A DNA stretch of 64,000 bases, taken from assembly GCF_900141985.1 (NCBI RefSeq), contig NZ_FQZK01000004.1, positions 62,001 through 126,000 of the forward strand, read 5' to 3'. Positions 26,901-33,675 of this stretch are shown in pieces; position 1 is the stretch's first letter, and every line of letters begins with the position of its first letter. Origin of the DNA: Nocardiopsis flavescens. Lineage in GTDB: Bacteria > Actinomycetota > Actinomycetes > Streptosporangiales > Streptosporangiaceae. Both the position numbers and the translations under genes were made by a program. Under the pieces are notes generated by a model. That model did not search any database, was not told the DNA's origin, and worked only from the letters and a program-made list of their open reading frames with translations.

Positions 26901-28298
26901 GGCGGAGCCGCCGGACGCGTCCGCGCCGCCCGCGACGGGCTCGGGATCGGCCGCGCCCTCCAGCCCGCCACCGGCGGGCCCCCCGGTGGCGTCGGCGCTC
27001 TCGGGGCCCGCCGCGGAGGCCGCCGAGGCGGCCGGCTCCCCCGCCCCGGCCGGGACGCCCTCGCCGCCCCCGTGCTCCCCGGCGGGGAGGCTCCCGCCTC
27101 CGGTGAGGAACGGACGTGTGCGCGACGCCCCCTCGGCGGTGCCGGTGCGGGCGCGGGGCCCGGAGCCGCCCGGCCACCGGGGGCCGTCGGACTCCGGCTC
27201 CGGCCCCGGTGAACGCTCCGGTACCGCCTCCGCGGTCCCCGGGTCGGTCCCCGCGTCGGCTCCGGGCCCGGCCTCCGCGACCCCGTCCCCTCCCCCGTCC
27301 GCGGGCGGCCACGCGTCCTCGGCGCCCGCGCCCGGCACCGACCGCGCGCGCGGTCCCGCCGGGGACGGGTCCAGCCAGTCGGCGAGGAGGTCGCGGCGCT
27401 CACCGAACGTCGGTGCGTCGGGGACTCCCCGTTCCGCCAGGTGCGCGACGAGCGCGTCGCCGCCCTCGTCGCGCAGCACGCCCACCAGGCGCTCGGCCAC
27501 CGTCCGGAACTCCGTTCCGGGCATCCGCAGCAGCGGCCCCGGCGTCTGCGCGGGCGGCCCGAAGACGATGTGCTGGCCGCTCTCCCCCAGCACCGGGTCG
27601 TAGGTGGACAGCGACCAGTCCCAGCCCGGCGCGGGTGTCGTCCCGCGCGGGCTCAGCACCTCGTACAGGCTCCGGTGCATCCCCCACAGGAACCGCAGCT
27701 GCACCGCGTTCCACAGGTCCGCCCGGTCCGGTGCCAGGAACACCCGCACCGGCAGGTCGGGGCGCTCCAGCGCCGCCGCGACGCCCAGTGCCAGGAGTTC
27801 CTCGCCGCCCGGGGCGGTGAGGTCGGCCGCGCGGCGGTCGCGGGCGCGCACCGCGCCCGGGGCCGCCGACCGCTCCCAGGGTTCGGGGGCGTCCAGGGCC
27901 GGCATCGCCCCCCACCCCGCGCGGGGCGGGCGGGTGCGGTGCGGCCGGGTGTTGGGGTTCTCGTGCAGGCTCAGCACGCGCGGCAGGGTGAGCCCGTCGG
28001 CGGGGCCGACGATGGCCCAGGCGTGGGCGGTCTCCAGTTCGCCCGGCCAGCGGTAGACGAGGGCGGCCTGCCCGTCGTCGTAGGAGCGCACCCACAGGGT
28101 CTCGGGGTGGTCGGCCGGGTCGGGAAGGCAGACCCGGTAGTCGACGGTGAGGGCGGGCTGGAGCCGGTTGCGCCAGGCGCGCAGGGTAAGGCGCTCGTCC
28201 TCGCCGAAGGAGGCCGACGCGGGCCCGGGGCCGGTCCGCCCCAGCAGGGTGGGGTCCGCCCAGGCGAAGTGGATCTGGTGGTACGTGCTCTCGGGCAA
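23979..28298 (-). CDS. Large GAP1-like protein with acidic repeats and a C-terminal membrane anchor
   Basis: A 1439-residue protein starting at TTG (28298) after GGGAGG. Residues 1-330 form a folded region: YHQIHFAWADPTLLGRTGPG, LVYRWPGELETAHAWAIVG and LRFLWGMHRSLYEVLSP. The opening recalls GTPase-associated protein 1 N-domains of actinobacterial ternary conflict systems; this is tentative. Residues about 330-1320 are disordered and rich in Gly, Pro, Asp and Glu, with many DDLPEAEPLPG-like repeats. Near 1290-1375 lies a coiled coil (ARAAVRAERSELQRVRDERD). A helix near 1400-1430 (VLVVLLLFAFLVTGLEAG) would anchor it in the membrane. The long linker could project the N-domain from the inner face. 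No GTPase gene adjoins it. Confidence 0.65.
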   Translation of the reverse strand: MPESTYHQIHFAWADPTLLGRTGPGPASASFGEDERLTLRAWRNRLQPALTVDYRVCLPDPADHPETLWVRSYDDGQAALVYRWPGELETAHAWAIVGPADGLTLPRVLSLHENPNTRPHRTRPPRAGWGAMPALDAPEPWERSAAPGAVRARDRRAADLTAPGGEELLALGVAAALERPDLPVRVFLAPDRADLWNAVQLRFLWGMHRSLYEVLSPRGTTPAPGWDWSLSTYDPVLGESGQHIVFGPPAQTPGPLLRMPGTEFRTVAERLVGVLRDEGGDALVAHLAERGVPDAPTFGERRDLLADWLDPSPAGPRARSVPGAGAEDAWPPADGGGDGVAEAGPGADAGTDPGTAEAVPERSPGPEPESDGPRWPGGSGPRARTGTAEGASRTRPFLTGGGSLPAGEHGGGEGVPAGAGEPAASAASAAGPESADATGGPAGGGLEGAADPEPVAGGADASGGSAGGVDATARPADPEASPDPLRPEEVAHPVDAQNAQDTGDDLPEAEPLPGIGAGGPVGRFRPGGAGAGAHAEGGAPSFGMVVPGEPTGTEDDDLPETEPLPGAGFRSGGGDAEETSEGGSSPAGRTVPGGPGGPGGAVGDDLPGAGPLPRGGSRADGRTDGFRSDAAGGDALAEAGPPSPGRPVPGGAGGDDRPGAEPLPADVSGTGGRTGSLHRGAGAGTGGLSEGEPPSGRATGPVNPTGHPRPTGAEDDDLPEAEPLPGAEADGARRSGPAGLGDARNTGLPEAEPPSAVATHPAHPAGAAHDGRPEDQPEVRSLPGGIGDPARSTDPAGHTRSADSGGGASASGRTDVLSPGGTRPAEDDLPDAEPLPGTGADTGHHPGSTGRPRPGSTEDPTGPSQPMSSGGTGLPLPPVHHPGSGSGVRPSATAEDGPPEPPPFRGGSTDPAQRADHPRPAGIPLPPAPAPPPPGTEGTTGPVRPPFPVEADDSGDDLPEAEALPGDTGGSSAPPPSPFRSATRARDLSDDLPARAWASREAAAEAAAALPEIDPPGTDETGPQAPPGPAVPIGRTSVEPADTDSAPAPADTGEPLWPRSPSAPTPAPTPASADPDEALWPSAASAVGPGPAPEGDDASDPHRPRLAPPRTETDPGPGPDSPLPASPRPRDDRPPRIFDAPEPHESRRPRIAPATADPEPPEEAVSADTPRRSPSPIRTGLFRKRGGRRDTPAAGTAAADAPREPEPEASRADGRVRALAEGAFGGRPMRSTPEPPGPDEYQSAPERTPDEAPPLFPHPEPAEPGAGDRSPADAFGDGTRTEAIPAPDYATETVPERADHVAPGDNWPTQYADLPLARLERWLTKYGPEEARVDLVDARAAVRAERSELQRVRDERDHYHGELQDSRREVARLDRSWLDREDDDEPLSVEAPRRRWPSRVLVVLLLFAFLVTGLEAGARFGTGALDLLGTLTGAPWWPL
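25400..26800 (-). repeat. DDLPEAEPLPG-type repeats in the linker of the 1439-residue protein
   Basis: Between residues about 500 and 960 the motif DDLPEAEPLPG or a close variant (DDLPETEPLPG, DDLPGAGPLPR, DDLPDAEPLPG) recurs roughly every 30-60 residues, separated by Gly/Pro/Ser-rich spacers. The units are similar at DNA level too. They could bind a partner repeatedly or simply extend the chain. Confidence 0.75.
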
Positions 28299-28607
28299 GT
28301 GCCCCTCCCCCGCGGTCGCCTGGGCGGCGGGATCCGGCCGCCGCCTCTAGGGAAGGTATCCGGTCAAAGCTCGGTAAAAACCGTGTTCACGAACATGTGC
28401 ACGACGTGTGTCCTGGGTTTCCCATGGACCACACCCGTCTCGGGGGACCCCGCCCGCCCCCGGACGGCGCCTTTCACCTGGCCGGACCCGTGTGCGACGC
28501 GGTCCGGCGGCGGCGGGCGGGGCCCGCAGGTGTCCGCTTCCGGCCGCTCCGGCGCGCCGGGCTCCGGGCCCGGCGGGGGCGCACGGCCCGCCGGGCGCCG
28601 GGGCCGC
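28299..28607. other. Spacer between large protein gene and aldo/keto reductase
   Basis: The first 100 bases upstream of the large gene are AT-richer (28330-28420) and probably hold its promoter. The rest to 28607 is GC-rich and shows no gene or clear terminator. Confidence 0.35.
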
Positions 28608-29576
28608 TCAGTGGGCCTCGTCGAGGATCCTCCGCTGCTCCGCGTCCAGCTCCAGGTCGGTCGCCTCCACCGCCTCGTCGAGCTGCGCCGCGTCGCCCAC
28701 CCCGACCACGGGGATGATCCCGCCGCCGATGAGCCAGGACAGCACCACCTGGTTGCGGGTGGCGCCCGCCGTCCGGGCGACCTCGTCGAGCGCGGCCAGC
28801 CGGTTGCGGTTGCCGGGGTGGTCGTAGGCGGGGCCGAGCGCGGCGGCGCGCTCGGGCCGGGCGTAGGCGCCGCCGAGCAGCGAGGTGTACGCGACCAGGG
28901 CGAGGTCGCGCCCGGCGGCGTTCTCCGCGCCGACGTAGTCGAGGAGTTCGGGGGTGACGTGCGTGAACCCGTCGGACTCCAGCCGCGTCTCGTGGCGGGG
29001 CTGGAGGTAGCTGTAGCGGTACTGGAGCACGGTGGCGCGGTGGCCGTGGCCCTGGAGGGCGGCCCGGGCGCGCTCCAGGCGCCAGGTGCGGTGGTTGCTC
29101 ATGCCCAGCTGGGAGACCTCGCCCGCGTCGACCAGCCGGGCCAGGGCCGCCATGGTCTCCTCGACCGGGGTGGCGCGGTCCTCCTTGTGCGTGTAGAGCA
29201 GGTCGATCCGGTCCACGCCCAGGCGTCGGCGGCTGCGTTCGGCGGCCGAGGCGACGACCTGCGCGGACAGCCCCTCCCAGGCCTCGGGGCCGCCGCCGGG
29301 GACGGTGGGCTGGGCACCGATCTTGGTGGCGATGACGACCTCGTCGGTGATGCCCTGCCCGCGCCGCCAGCGGCCCAGGAAGGCCTCGCTCTCGTGGCCC
29401 TCGAAGCCGTCGACCCAGTACTGGTAGCAGTCGGCGGTGTCGACGAAGGTCCCGCCCGCCCGCAGGAAGCGGTCCAGCAGGGCGGTGGAGGCGGCGTCGT
29501 CGGTCTGGCTGCCGAACTTCATGGCGCCCAGGCACAGGGCGCTGACCTTGCGGCCGCCGATCTCGGTGTGGCGCAT
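28608..29576 (-). CDS. Aldo/keto reductase
   Basis: A 322-residue NADP-dependent aldo/keto reductase of the (beta/alpha)8 barrel type. Visible motifs are TFVDTADCYQYW with the catalytic Asp and Tyr, an ATKIG strand with the active-site Lys, LYTHKEDR at the usual HxxD-like site (His present), GMSNH, QYRYSYL and the cofactor-binding C-terminal IPVVGVGDAAQLDEAV. It reduces carbonyl compounds in the cytoplasm; the substrate cannot be told from sequence. It overlaps the MerR gene by one base (TGATG) and is its only operon partner, so the regulator probably responds to this enzyme's substrate or to a related stress. Confidence 0.9.
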   Translation of the reverse strand: MRHTEIGGRKVSALCLGAMKFGSQTDDAASTALLDRFLRAGGTFVDTADCYQYWVDGFEGHESEAFLGRWRRGQGITDEVVIATKIGAQPTVPGGGPEAWEGLSAQVVASAAERSRRRLGVDRIDLLYTHKEDRATPVEETMAALARLVDAGEVSQLGMSNHRTWRLERARAALQGHGHRATVLQYRYSYLQPRHETRLESDGFTHVTPELLDYVGAENAAGRDLALVAYTSLLGGAYARPERAAALGPAYDHPGNRNRLAALDEVARTAGATRNQVVLSWLIGGGIIPVVGVGDAAQLDEAVEATDLELDAEQRRILDEAH

Positions 29577-29983
29577 CAGCTTCCGTCCTTGAGGGTGTGG
29601 GCGGTCCCGGCGGCGCGCTCGGAGAGGACGCCGAGGTAGTAGTCGATCTTGTGCTCGATGGCGCCCTGGCGCTCGACGAGTTCGGCGATGCGGGCGTCGA
29701 GGCGGTTCTTGTGCTCCTGGAGCACGTCCAGGCGCTCGGGGATGGTGTGGTCACCGGAGCGGACGAGCTCGGCGAAGGCGCGCAGGCGCGCAATGGGCAT
29801 GTCGGTGTCGCGCAGGCAGCGGATGAGGTGAAGGAGCTCGACGTCGTCGGTGCGGTAGCGGCGGTGGCCGCTGGGCGCGCGGTCCACCCGGCGCAGCAGG
29901 CCCGCCTTCTCGTAGTAGCGCAGCGTGTCGAGGGTGAGGTCGAAGCGCTCGGCGATCTCACCGGGGGTGTAGTAGTCCTCCAT
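29576..29983 (-). CDS. MerR-family regulator
   Basis: A 135-residue MerR protein. The N-terminal winged helix has YYTPGEIAERFDLTLDTLRY and YEKAGLLRR, then RRYRTDDVELLHLIRCLRD. A long dimerisation helix and a C-terminal helix follow (RLDARIAELVERQGAIEHKI). There is no metal-binding Cys cluster, so it is a substrate- or redox-sensing type rather than a metal sensor. It leads the operon with the aldo/keto reductase. A dyad with a 19-base spaced promoter lies just upstream, which fits self-control by DNA distortion, the family mechanism. Confidence 0.9.
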   Translation of the reverse strand: MEDYYTPGEIAERFDLTLDTLRYYEKAGLLRRVDRAPSGHRRYRTDDVELLHLIRCLRDTDMPIARLRAFAELVRSGDHTIPERLDVLQEHKNRLDARIAELVERQGAIEHKIDYYLGVLSERAAGTAHTLKDGS

Positions 29984-29996
29984 GGGAAGAGCATGG

Positions 29997-30018
29997 GACC
30001 TGGAGTGCGCTCCAGGTC
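29997..30018 (-). promoter_or_regulatory. MerR-type operator and promoter
   Basis: A 22-base dyad whose halves are GACCTGGAGTG and CGCTCCAGGTC, with one mismatched pair near the centre. Read on the minus strand, TTGACC (-35) overlaps one end and CATGCT (-10) starts 19 bases later, the over-long spacing expected for MerR control. The ATG of the regulator follows within about 10 bases, so the message may be almost leaderless. Confidence 0.8.
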
Positions 30019-30066
30019 AAGGGGGCCCGGGGCGGGACCGTCCGCGCGGGCGCCCCGGCGGCGGTG

Positions 30067-30756
30067 TCAGCGCAGGCCGCTGCTGCCCTGGACGGCGCCG
30101 ACCACCGCGGCGGTGAGGTTGTCGATGATCTCCTCCTCGCCGACCTCGGGGTGCTCCAGCCACCACTCCCCCGCCGCCTGGACCATGCCGACGACGGCGT
30201 GCGCGGTGATCTGGGCGAGCAGGCGGTCGCCGATGCGTCCCTCGCCGACCATCAGCTCGGCCAGCTCCTCGCCCATGCGGCGCACCATCATGCCGAGGTC
30301 GCTTCGGGTGCGCTGGTCCTCGGAGGTGGCCCGGTCCATGAGGAAGCGGTAGAGGTTGAGGTTCTGGGAGATCATCGACAGGTAGGCGCCGACCGTGGCG
30401 CGGGCGCGCACCTCGAACGCGGTGCCCCGGTGCAGCTCGTCGCGGATGCGCTCGATGAGCGGGTCGACGTGGCGGGCGGCCAGGGCGCGGTACAGGCCGC
30501 CCTTGTCGCCGAAGTGCCGGTAGAGGATGGGCTTGCTGATCCCGGCCTCGGCGGCGATGGCGAGCATGGAGGCGTCGGGGCCGTCGCGCTGAATGACCCG
30601 GTCCGCGGCGTCGAGGATGGCGCGGCGGCGCTCGGGGTCGCGTCCCCGGCCGCTCCCCCGGCCGCCGCGTCCGCGGGGCGCGGGCGGGGTACCCGCCGCG
30701 GCGGGGGCGTCGTCGCGGTCGGTCACGGGGGTCCGCCGCAGGTCTTCGTTGGCCAC
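30067..30756 (-). CDS. TetR-family regulator
   Basis: A 229-residue TetR protein. After a Gly/Arg-rich, probably disordered first 40 residues, the HTH is RRAILDAADRVIQRDGPDAS, ISKPILYRHFGDKGGLYRAL. The C-terminal ligand domain is helical (ISQNLNLYRFLMDRATSEDQ, EEWWLEHPE-like Trp region). The GTG at 30756 lies 8 bases after TAAAGT, so it is probably leaderless. It is transcribed towards the MerR gene but ends 48 bases before that operator. Target unknown. Confidence 0.88.
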   Translation of the reverse strand: MANEDLRRTPVTDRDDAPAAAGTPPAPRGRGGRGSGRGRDPERRRAILDAADRVIQRDGPDASMLAIAAEAGISKPILYRHFGDKGGLYRALAARHVDPLIERIRDELHRGTAFEVRARATVGAYLSMISQNLNLYRFLMDRATSEDQRTRSDLGMMVRRMGEELAELMVGEGRIGDRLLAQITAHAVVGMVQAAGEWWLEHPEVGEEEIIDNLTAAVVGAVQGSSGLR

Positions 30757-30957
30757 AACGTCCCACTTTAGGGGTTGCGGGGCGGTCGGGCGCCCCGCCC
30801 GGGGACGGGACCGGTCCGGGGCGGTCGGGCCCCGGTCCCGGAGGCGGGGCGGCCGGGGCGGCGGGGCGGCCGGGGCGGCGGGGCCCGCCGGGGGGCGGGC
30901 GGTCCCCGCCGCCCTGGACCGCCCGGGCCCGCTCCGCCCGGGTCAGGTGCGGACGGG

Positions 30958-31740
30958 TCAGGTGCGCAGGGCGATCCAGGTGGCCCACGCCCGGGCGAGG
31001 ACGTCGCCGTCGGCGTCGTACAGGGCGCTGCCGGTGCGGATCTTGCGACCCTCGACGGACTCCAGGTACCCGGCGACGACGTGTGTCTCGCCGATCCGGG
31101 GCGCGCGCAGGGCCTGGACGGTGATGCGGCCCAGGACGGCGGGGCGGCCGACGACGTCGCTGGACCAGCCGCCGGGGCAGTCCAGCGCGGCCCACAGGTC
31201 GGGGGCGCCGACGGTGCCCGCGCCCTCGTCCAGGCCGGGGTGCGGGGTCCAGGTGCAGGCGACGGTGTTGCCGGCCCCGTCGGGGCCGCCGCCCGCGCGG
31301 ACCCGCCCGGCGAACAGGCGCAGGCCCTCGCCCTGCGCGCGCTCGGGCCCGCAGCTGTAGCAGCGCGGGAAGGGGTGCGCCTCCAGGCCGGCGAAGCGGC
31401 GCTCGGCGTCCCGGGCCTGCTCGGGGCCGACCGGGGCTCCGGGGACCGCGGGCGCGGCGGGGACGGCGACCTCCTCGGCCTCGGCGACGAGGCGGGCCGC
31501 GGCGTCGGCGGCCGAGGGGTCCACGAGCCGCAGGGGCTCCCCGGCTCCCCCTTCCACGGTGAGCGGACGGCCCAGGGGCGGCGGGACGCGCAGGGTGACC
31601 TGCACGGCCGGGCCTCCGACGGCGGTGAGGCGGGAGGCCAGGAGGCCGGCGGTGTAACCGCCGTTGCCGGAGCCGTCGGGGCCGTTGCGGGTGGCGGGGA
31701 CGGTCAGGGAGGGGGCGTCGTTGCCCGGGGTGGCGTGCAT
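30958..31740 (-). CDS. Hotdog-fold-like hypothetical protein
   Basis: A 260-residue protein that reads as a two-half hotdog-type enzyme or binding protein. The first half has GNGGYTAGLLASRL and VQVTLRVPPPLGRPL, as in acyl-CoA thioesterase-like folds. The second has FPRCYSCGPER, ACTWTPHP, WAALDCPGGW and GYLESVEGRKIRTGSALYD. The Cys residues in CYSCGP are a marker of this uncharacterised actinobacterial group. It may act on an acyl thioester, but substrate and activity are unproven. It follows the HAD gene in the same direction across 124 bases. Confidence 0.7.
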   Translation of the reverse strand: MHATPGNDAPSLTVPATRNGPDGSGNGGYTAGLLASRLTAVGGPAVQVTLRVPPPLGRPLTVEGGAGEPLRLVDPSAADAAARLVAEAEEVAVPAAPAVPGAPVGPEQARDAERRFAGLEAHPFPRCYSCGPERAQGEGLRLFAGRVRAGGGPDGAGNTVACTWTPHPGLDEGAGTVGAPDLWAALDCPGGWSSDVVGRPAVLGRITVQALRAPRIGETHVVAGYLESVEGRKIRTGSALYDADGDVLARAWATWIALRT

Positions 31741-31864
31741 GGCCCCAGGGTAGGGGCCGGGCCTGCGCCGGCCCGCCCCGGGCCGCCGGGGCCGGGGGCA
31801 GGTCGGCGCGCCGCGGGTGTCCCGCTCCCGCGTGGAGGCCGGGGCCGGGCACCGGCGGCCCCGG

Positions 31865-32395
31865 TCAGTCGCCTTCGCGCAGGGCGTCGGCCGGCAGGGT
31901 GGCGGGCCAGTCCCCCAGGCTGCGGAAGTCGGTGTCGAGCAGCCCGACGCGGGGGTCGATCCGGTAGAGCAGCGACGGGGCGGGGTGGCGGCGGCGCACC
32001 CAGTCGACGTCCCGGTCGGTGATCATGTCGTCCACCCAGGCGAAGGGCCGTCCCGCGGCGTACTCGACCAGGGCTGCGGTCTTGAAGCAGAGCCCGTCCT
32101 CGGTGCTGGACCAGTGCGGCAGCTCCACCACCGGGAGCTCGGGCAGGCCCACGACGGGGCCGATCATCGTGTTGGCGTCGTGCTCCCAGGTGGTGGCCCA
32201 CACCAGGGTGTAGGGCAGGGCGAGCAGGCTCTCGCCGTGGTCGGGCCGGAGCCACACCCGCAGCGGCTTGGGCGCGTCGCCCCAGCCGTCGGGGCGGAGG
32301 CGGTGGGTGGTGTACCCGTCGGGGCGGTTCCCGTTCGGGGCACGGAACGGGTTGAGGGGGCCGTCGACGTCGAGGAAGAGCAGGGGTGGGGACAC
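31865..32395 (-). CDS. HAD-like phosphatase of the RNA-repair-associated group
   Basis: The GTG at 32395, five bases after AGGAGA, gives 176 residues with the HAD motif I at the very start: LLFLDVDGPLNP (nucleophile Asp9, Asp11). Other motifs are LVWATTWEHDAN with the motif II Thr, a Lys near residue 120 (LCFKTAALVEY) and FAWVDDMITDRD with the acidic pair. The pattern matches HAD domains found in Swiss-army-knife RNA-repair proteins (HAD_SAK). These are predicted RNA-end phosphatases; free-standing copies are common in actinomycetes. An rtcB ligase gene exists 28 kb away but is not linked. Confidence 0.75.
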   Translation of the reverse strand: MSPPLLFLDVDGPLNPFRAPNGNRPDGYTTHRLRPDGWGDAPKPLRVWLRPDHGESLLALPYTLVWATTWEHDANTMIGPVVGLPELPVVELPHWSSTEDGLCFKTAALVEYAAGRPFAWVDDMITDRDVDWVRRRHPAPSLLYRIDPRVGLLDTDFRSLGDWPATLPADALREGD

Positions 32396-32435
32396 GGGTC
32401 TCCTGTAGGGGGTGGATGGCGCACCGCCGCCCATC

Positions 32436-32969
32436 CTAGGGACGGACCGGCCCCGTTCCCAGGGCTTCGTCCCGCCGCCGCCGTCCGCGGACGGCGGCGG
32501 CGCGCAGCAGGCGGACGTACGGGCTCCAGCGCGCGGGGGCGCGGACGGTGCCGGTGAGGGCGTGCTCGGCGCGGTCCAGGCAGTCCTCCAGGAGGGCGTC
32601 GTGCAGGGGCCGGAACACCAGCGGCCAGGTGAGCAGGGCCGGGCCGTGCGCCCGGATGGCCAGCAGGTGGCGCAGCACGGCTCCGCCGCCGTCGGCGGGG
32701 CCGGCGGTGAACTCGTGGAACCCGTCGAACCCCCGCGGGGCCCGGAAGCGGAAGCGCACGCCGTGCCCGGGGGTGTACGCGGCGACCGTGTAGCGGACGG
32801 GTCCGTGCCCGCCCGCGGCGCCGACCGCCAGGGGCCGGTCCAGCCGCATGGCGGGCCAGCGGTCGGCGGGCCAGAGGGCGTCGTCGGGCGAGGCGAGCCC
32901 GTCGATCAGGGCCCCGGCCCGGTCGGGCGGCACCGGCAGGTGGCGCAGGTGCAGGTTGCGGACGCGCAT
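32436..32969 (-). CDS. SRPBCC-like protein
   Basis: A 177-residue protein from ATG 32969. The pattern suits the SRPBCC (START/Bet v1-like) fold that encloses hydrophobic ligands: an N-terminal strand-helix start (MRVRNLHLRHLPVPPDRAGA), LWPADRWPAMRLDRPL, YTVAAYTPGHGVRFRFRAP, then a long C-terminal helix (LVFRPLHDALLEDCLDRAEH). It is divergent from a TetR gene, with an inverted repeat between them, so the TetR protein probably controls it. Confidence 0.7.
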   Translation of the reverse strand: MRVRNLHLRHLPVPPDRAGALIDGLASPDDALWPADRWPAMRLDRPLAVGAAGGHGPVRYTVAAYTPGHGVRFRFRAPRGFDGFHEFTAGPADGGGAVLRHLLAIRAHGPALLTWPLVFRPLHDALLEDCLDRAEHALTGTVRAPARWSPYVRLLRAAAVRGRRRRDEALGTGPVRP

Positions 32970-32995
32970 TCGGTCGACGCTCCGATCGTATTGGA

Positions 32996-33013
32996 GGGTT
33001 CTCTCTAAAACCC
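32996..33013. promoter_or_regulatory. Inverted repeat between SRPBCC and TetR genes
   Basis: GGGTT and AACCC arms are separated by eight bases in the 66-base divergent spacer. On the minus strand TACGAT at 32985-32990 is a good -10 for the SRPBCC gene. The repeat would sit at its -35 region, a place where TetR binding blocks transcription. Confidence 0.45.
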
Positions 33014-33035
33014 AGTGGAGCATACAGTCGCCCCC

Positions 33036-33632
33036 ATGGGAAGACCCGCACGCTTCGACTCCGGCGTCCTCGTGGCCGCCGCCACCGCACTGGCGGCCCG
33101 CGCGGGGCCCGGGGCGGTCACCATGGCGGCCGTGGCCAGGGAGGCGGGGGCGCCGAGCGGCTCGGTGTACCACCGGTTCCCGGGGCGCCCGGCGCTGCTG
33201 GCGGCGGTCCGGCTGGACGCGCTGGCCGACTTCCAGGAGGGGGTGCACGAGGCCCTGGCCGCGGAGGATCCGCTGGAGGCGGCGGTCGGCGCGGCCCGGC
33301 ACGTGCTGTCGTGGAGCCGGGGGTCCCCGGACCGGGCGCGGGTCCTGCTGTACTCCGACGCGGATTTCGAGGCGCCGCGGTGGCCGGCCGCCGAGCGCGT
33401 GCGGCGGGACCGGGGCAACGCCCGGCTGGGAGCGGCGCTGGCGGGGGCGGCCGAGCGGCTGCGCGCCCCGGGGGAGGGCGCCGGGCCCGCGCTGGAGCGG
33501 GTGAGGACGGCGGTGGCCGACCTGCCCCTGGCGCTGGTGCGCCGGTACCTGGCCGACGGCGGCACCGTCCCGGCCCGGGCGGAGGAGGCCGCCGCGGACG
33601 CGGCGTACCGGCTGCTGGCGCCCCGGCCCTGA
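33036..33632 (+). CDS. TetR-family regulator
   Basis: A 198-residue TetR protein. The ATG at 33036 gives the usual start MGRPARFDSG; a GTG seven codons upstream is less likely. The HTH is VTMAAVAREAGAPSGSVYHR followed by FPGRPALLAAV, typical of the family. The ligand domain contains ARHVLSWSRGSPDRARVLLY and LVRRYLADGG. It is divergent from the SRPBCC gene, the likely target. Ligand unknown. Confidence 0.88.
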   Translation: MGRPARFDSGVLVAAATALAARAGPGAVTMAAVAREAGAPSGSVYHRFPGRPALLAAVRLDALADFQEGVHEALAAEDPLEAAVGAARHVLSWSRGSPDRARVLLYSDADFEAPRWPAAERVRRDRGNARLGAALAGAAERLRAPGEGAGPALERVRTAVADLPLALVRRYLADGGTVPARAEEAAADAAYRLLAPRP

Positions 33633-33675
33633 GCGCGGGGCACGGGGCGCGGGGGGCGGCGCCGGGCGGGGTCCC

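Noticed and set aside
22292-27403. Other long frames over the 1439-residue gene on both strands
   Set aside because: They are Pro/Arg-rich shadows produced by high third-position GC; only the frame with the membrane anchor and TTG ribosome site is coherent.
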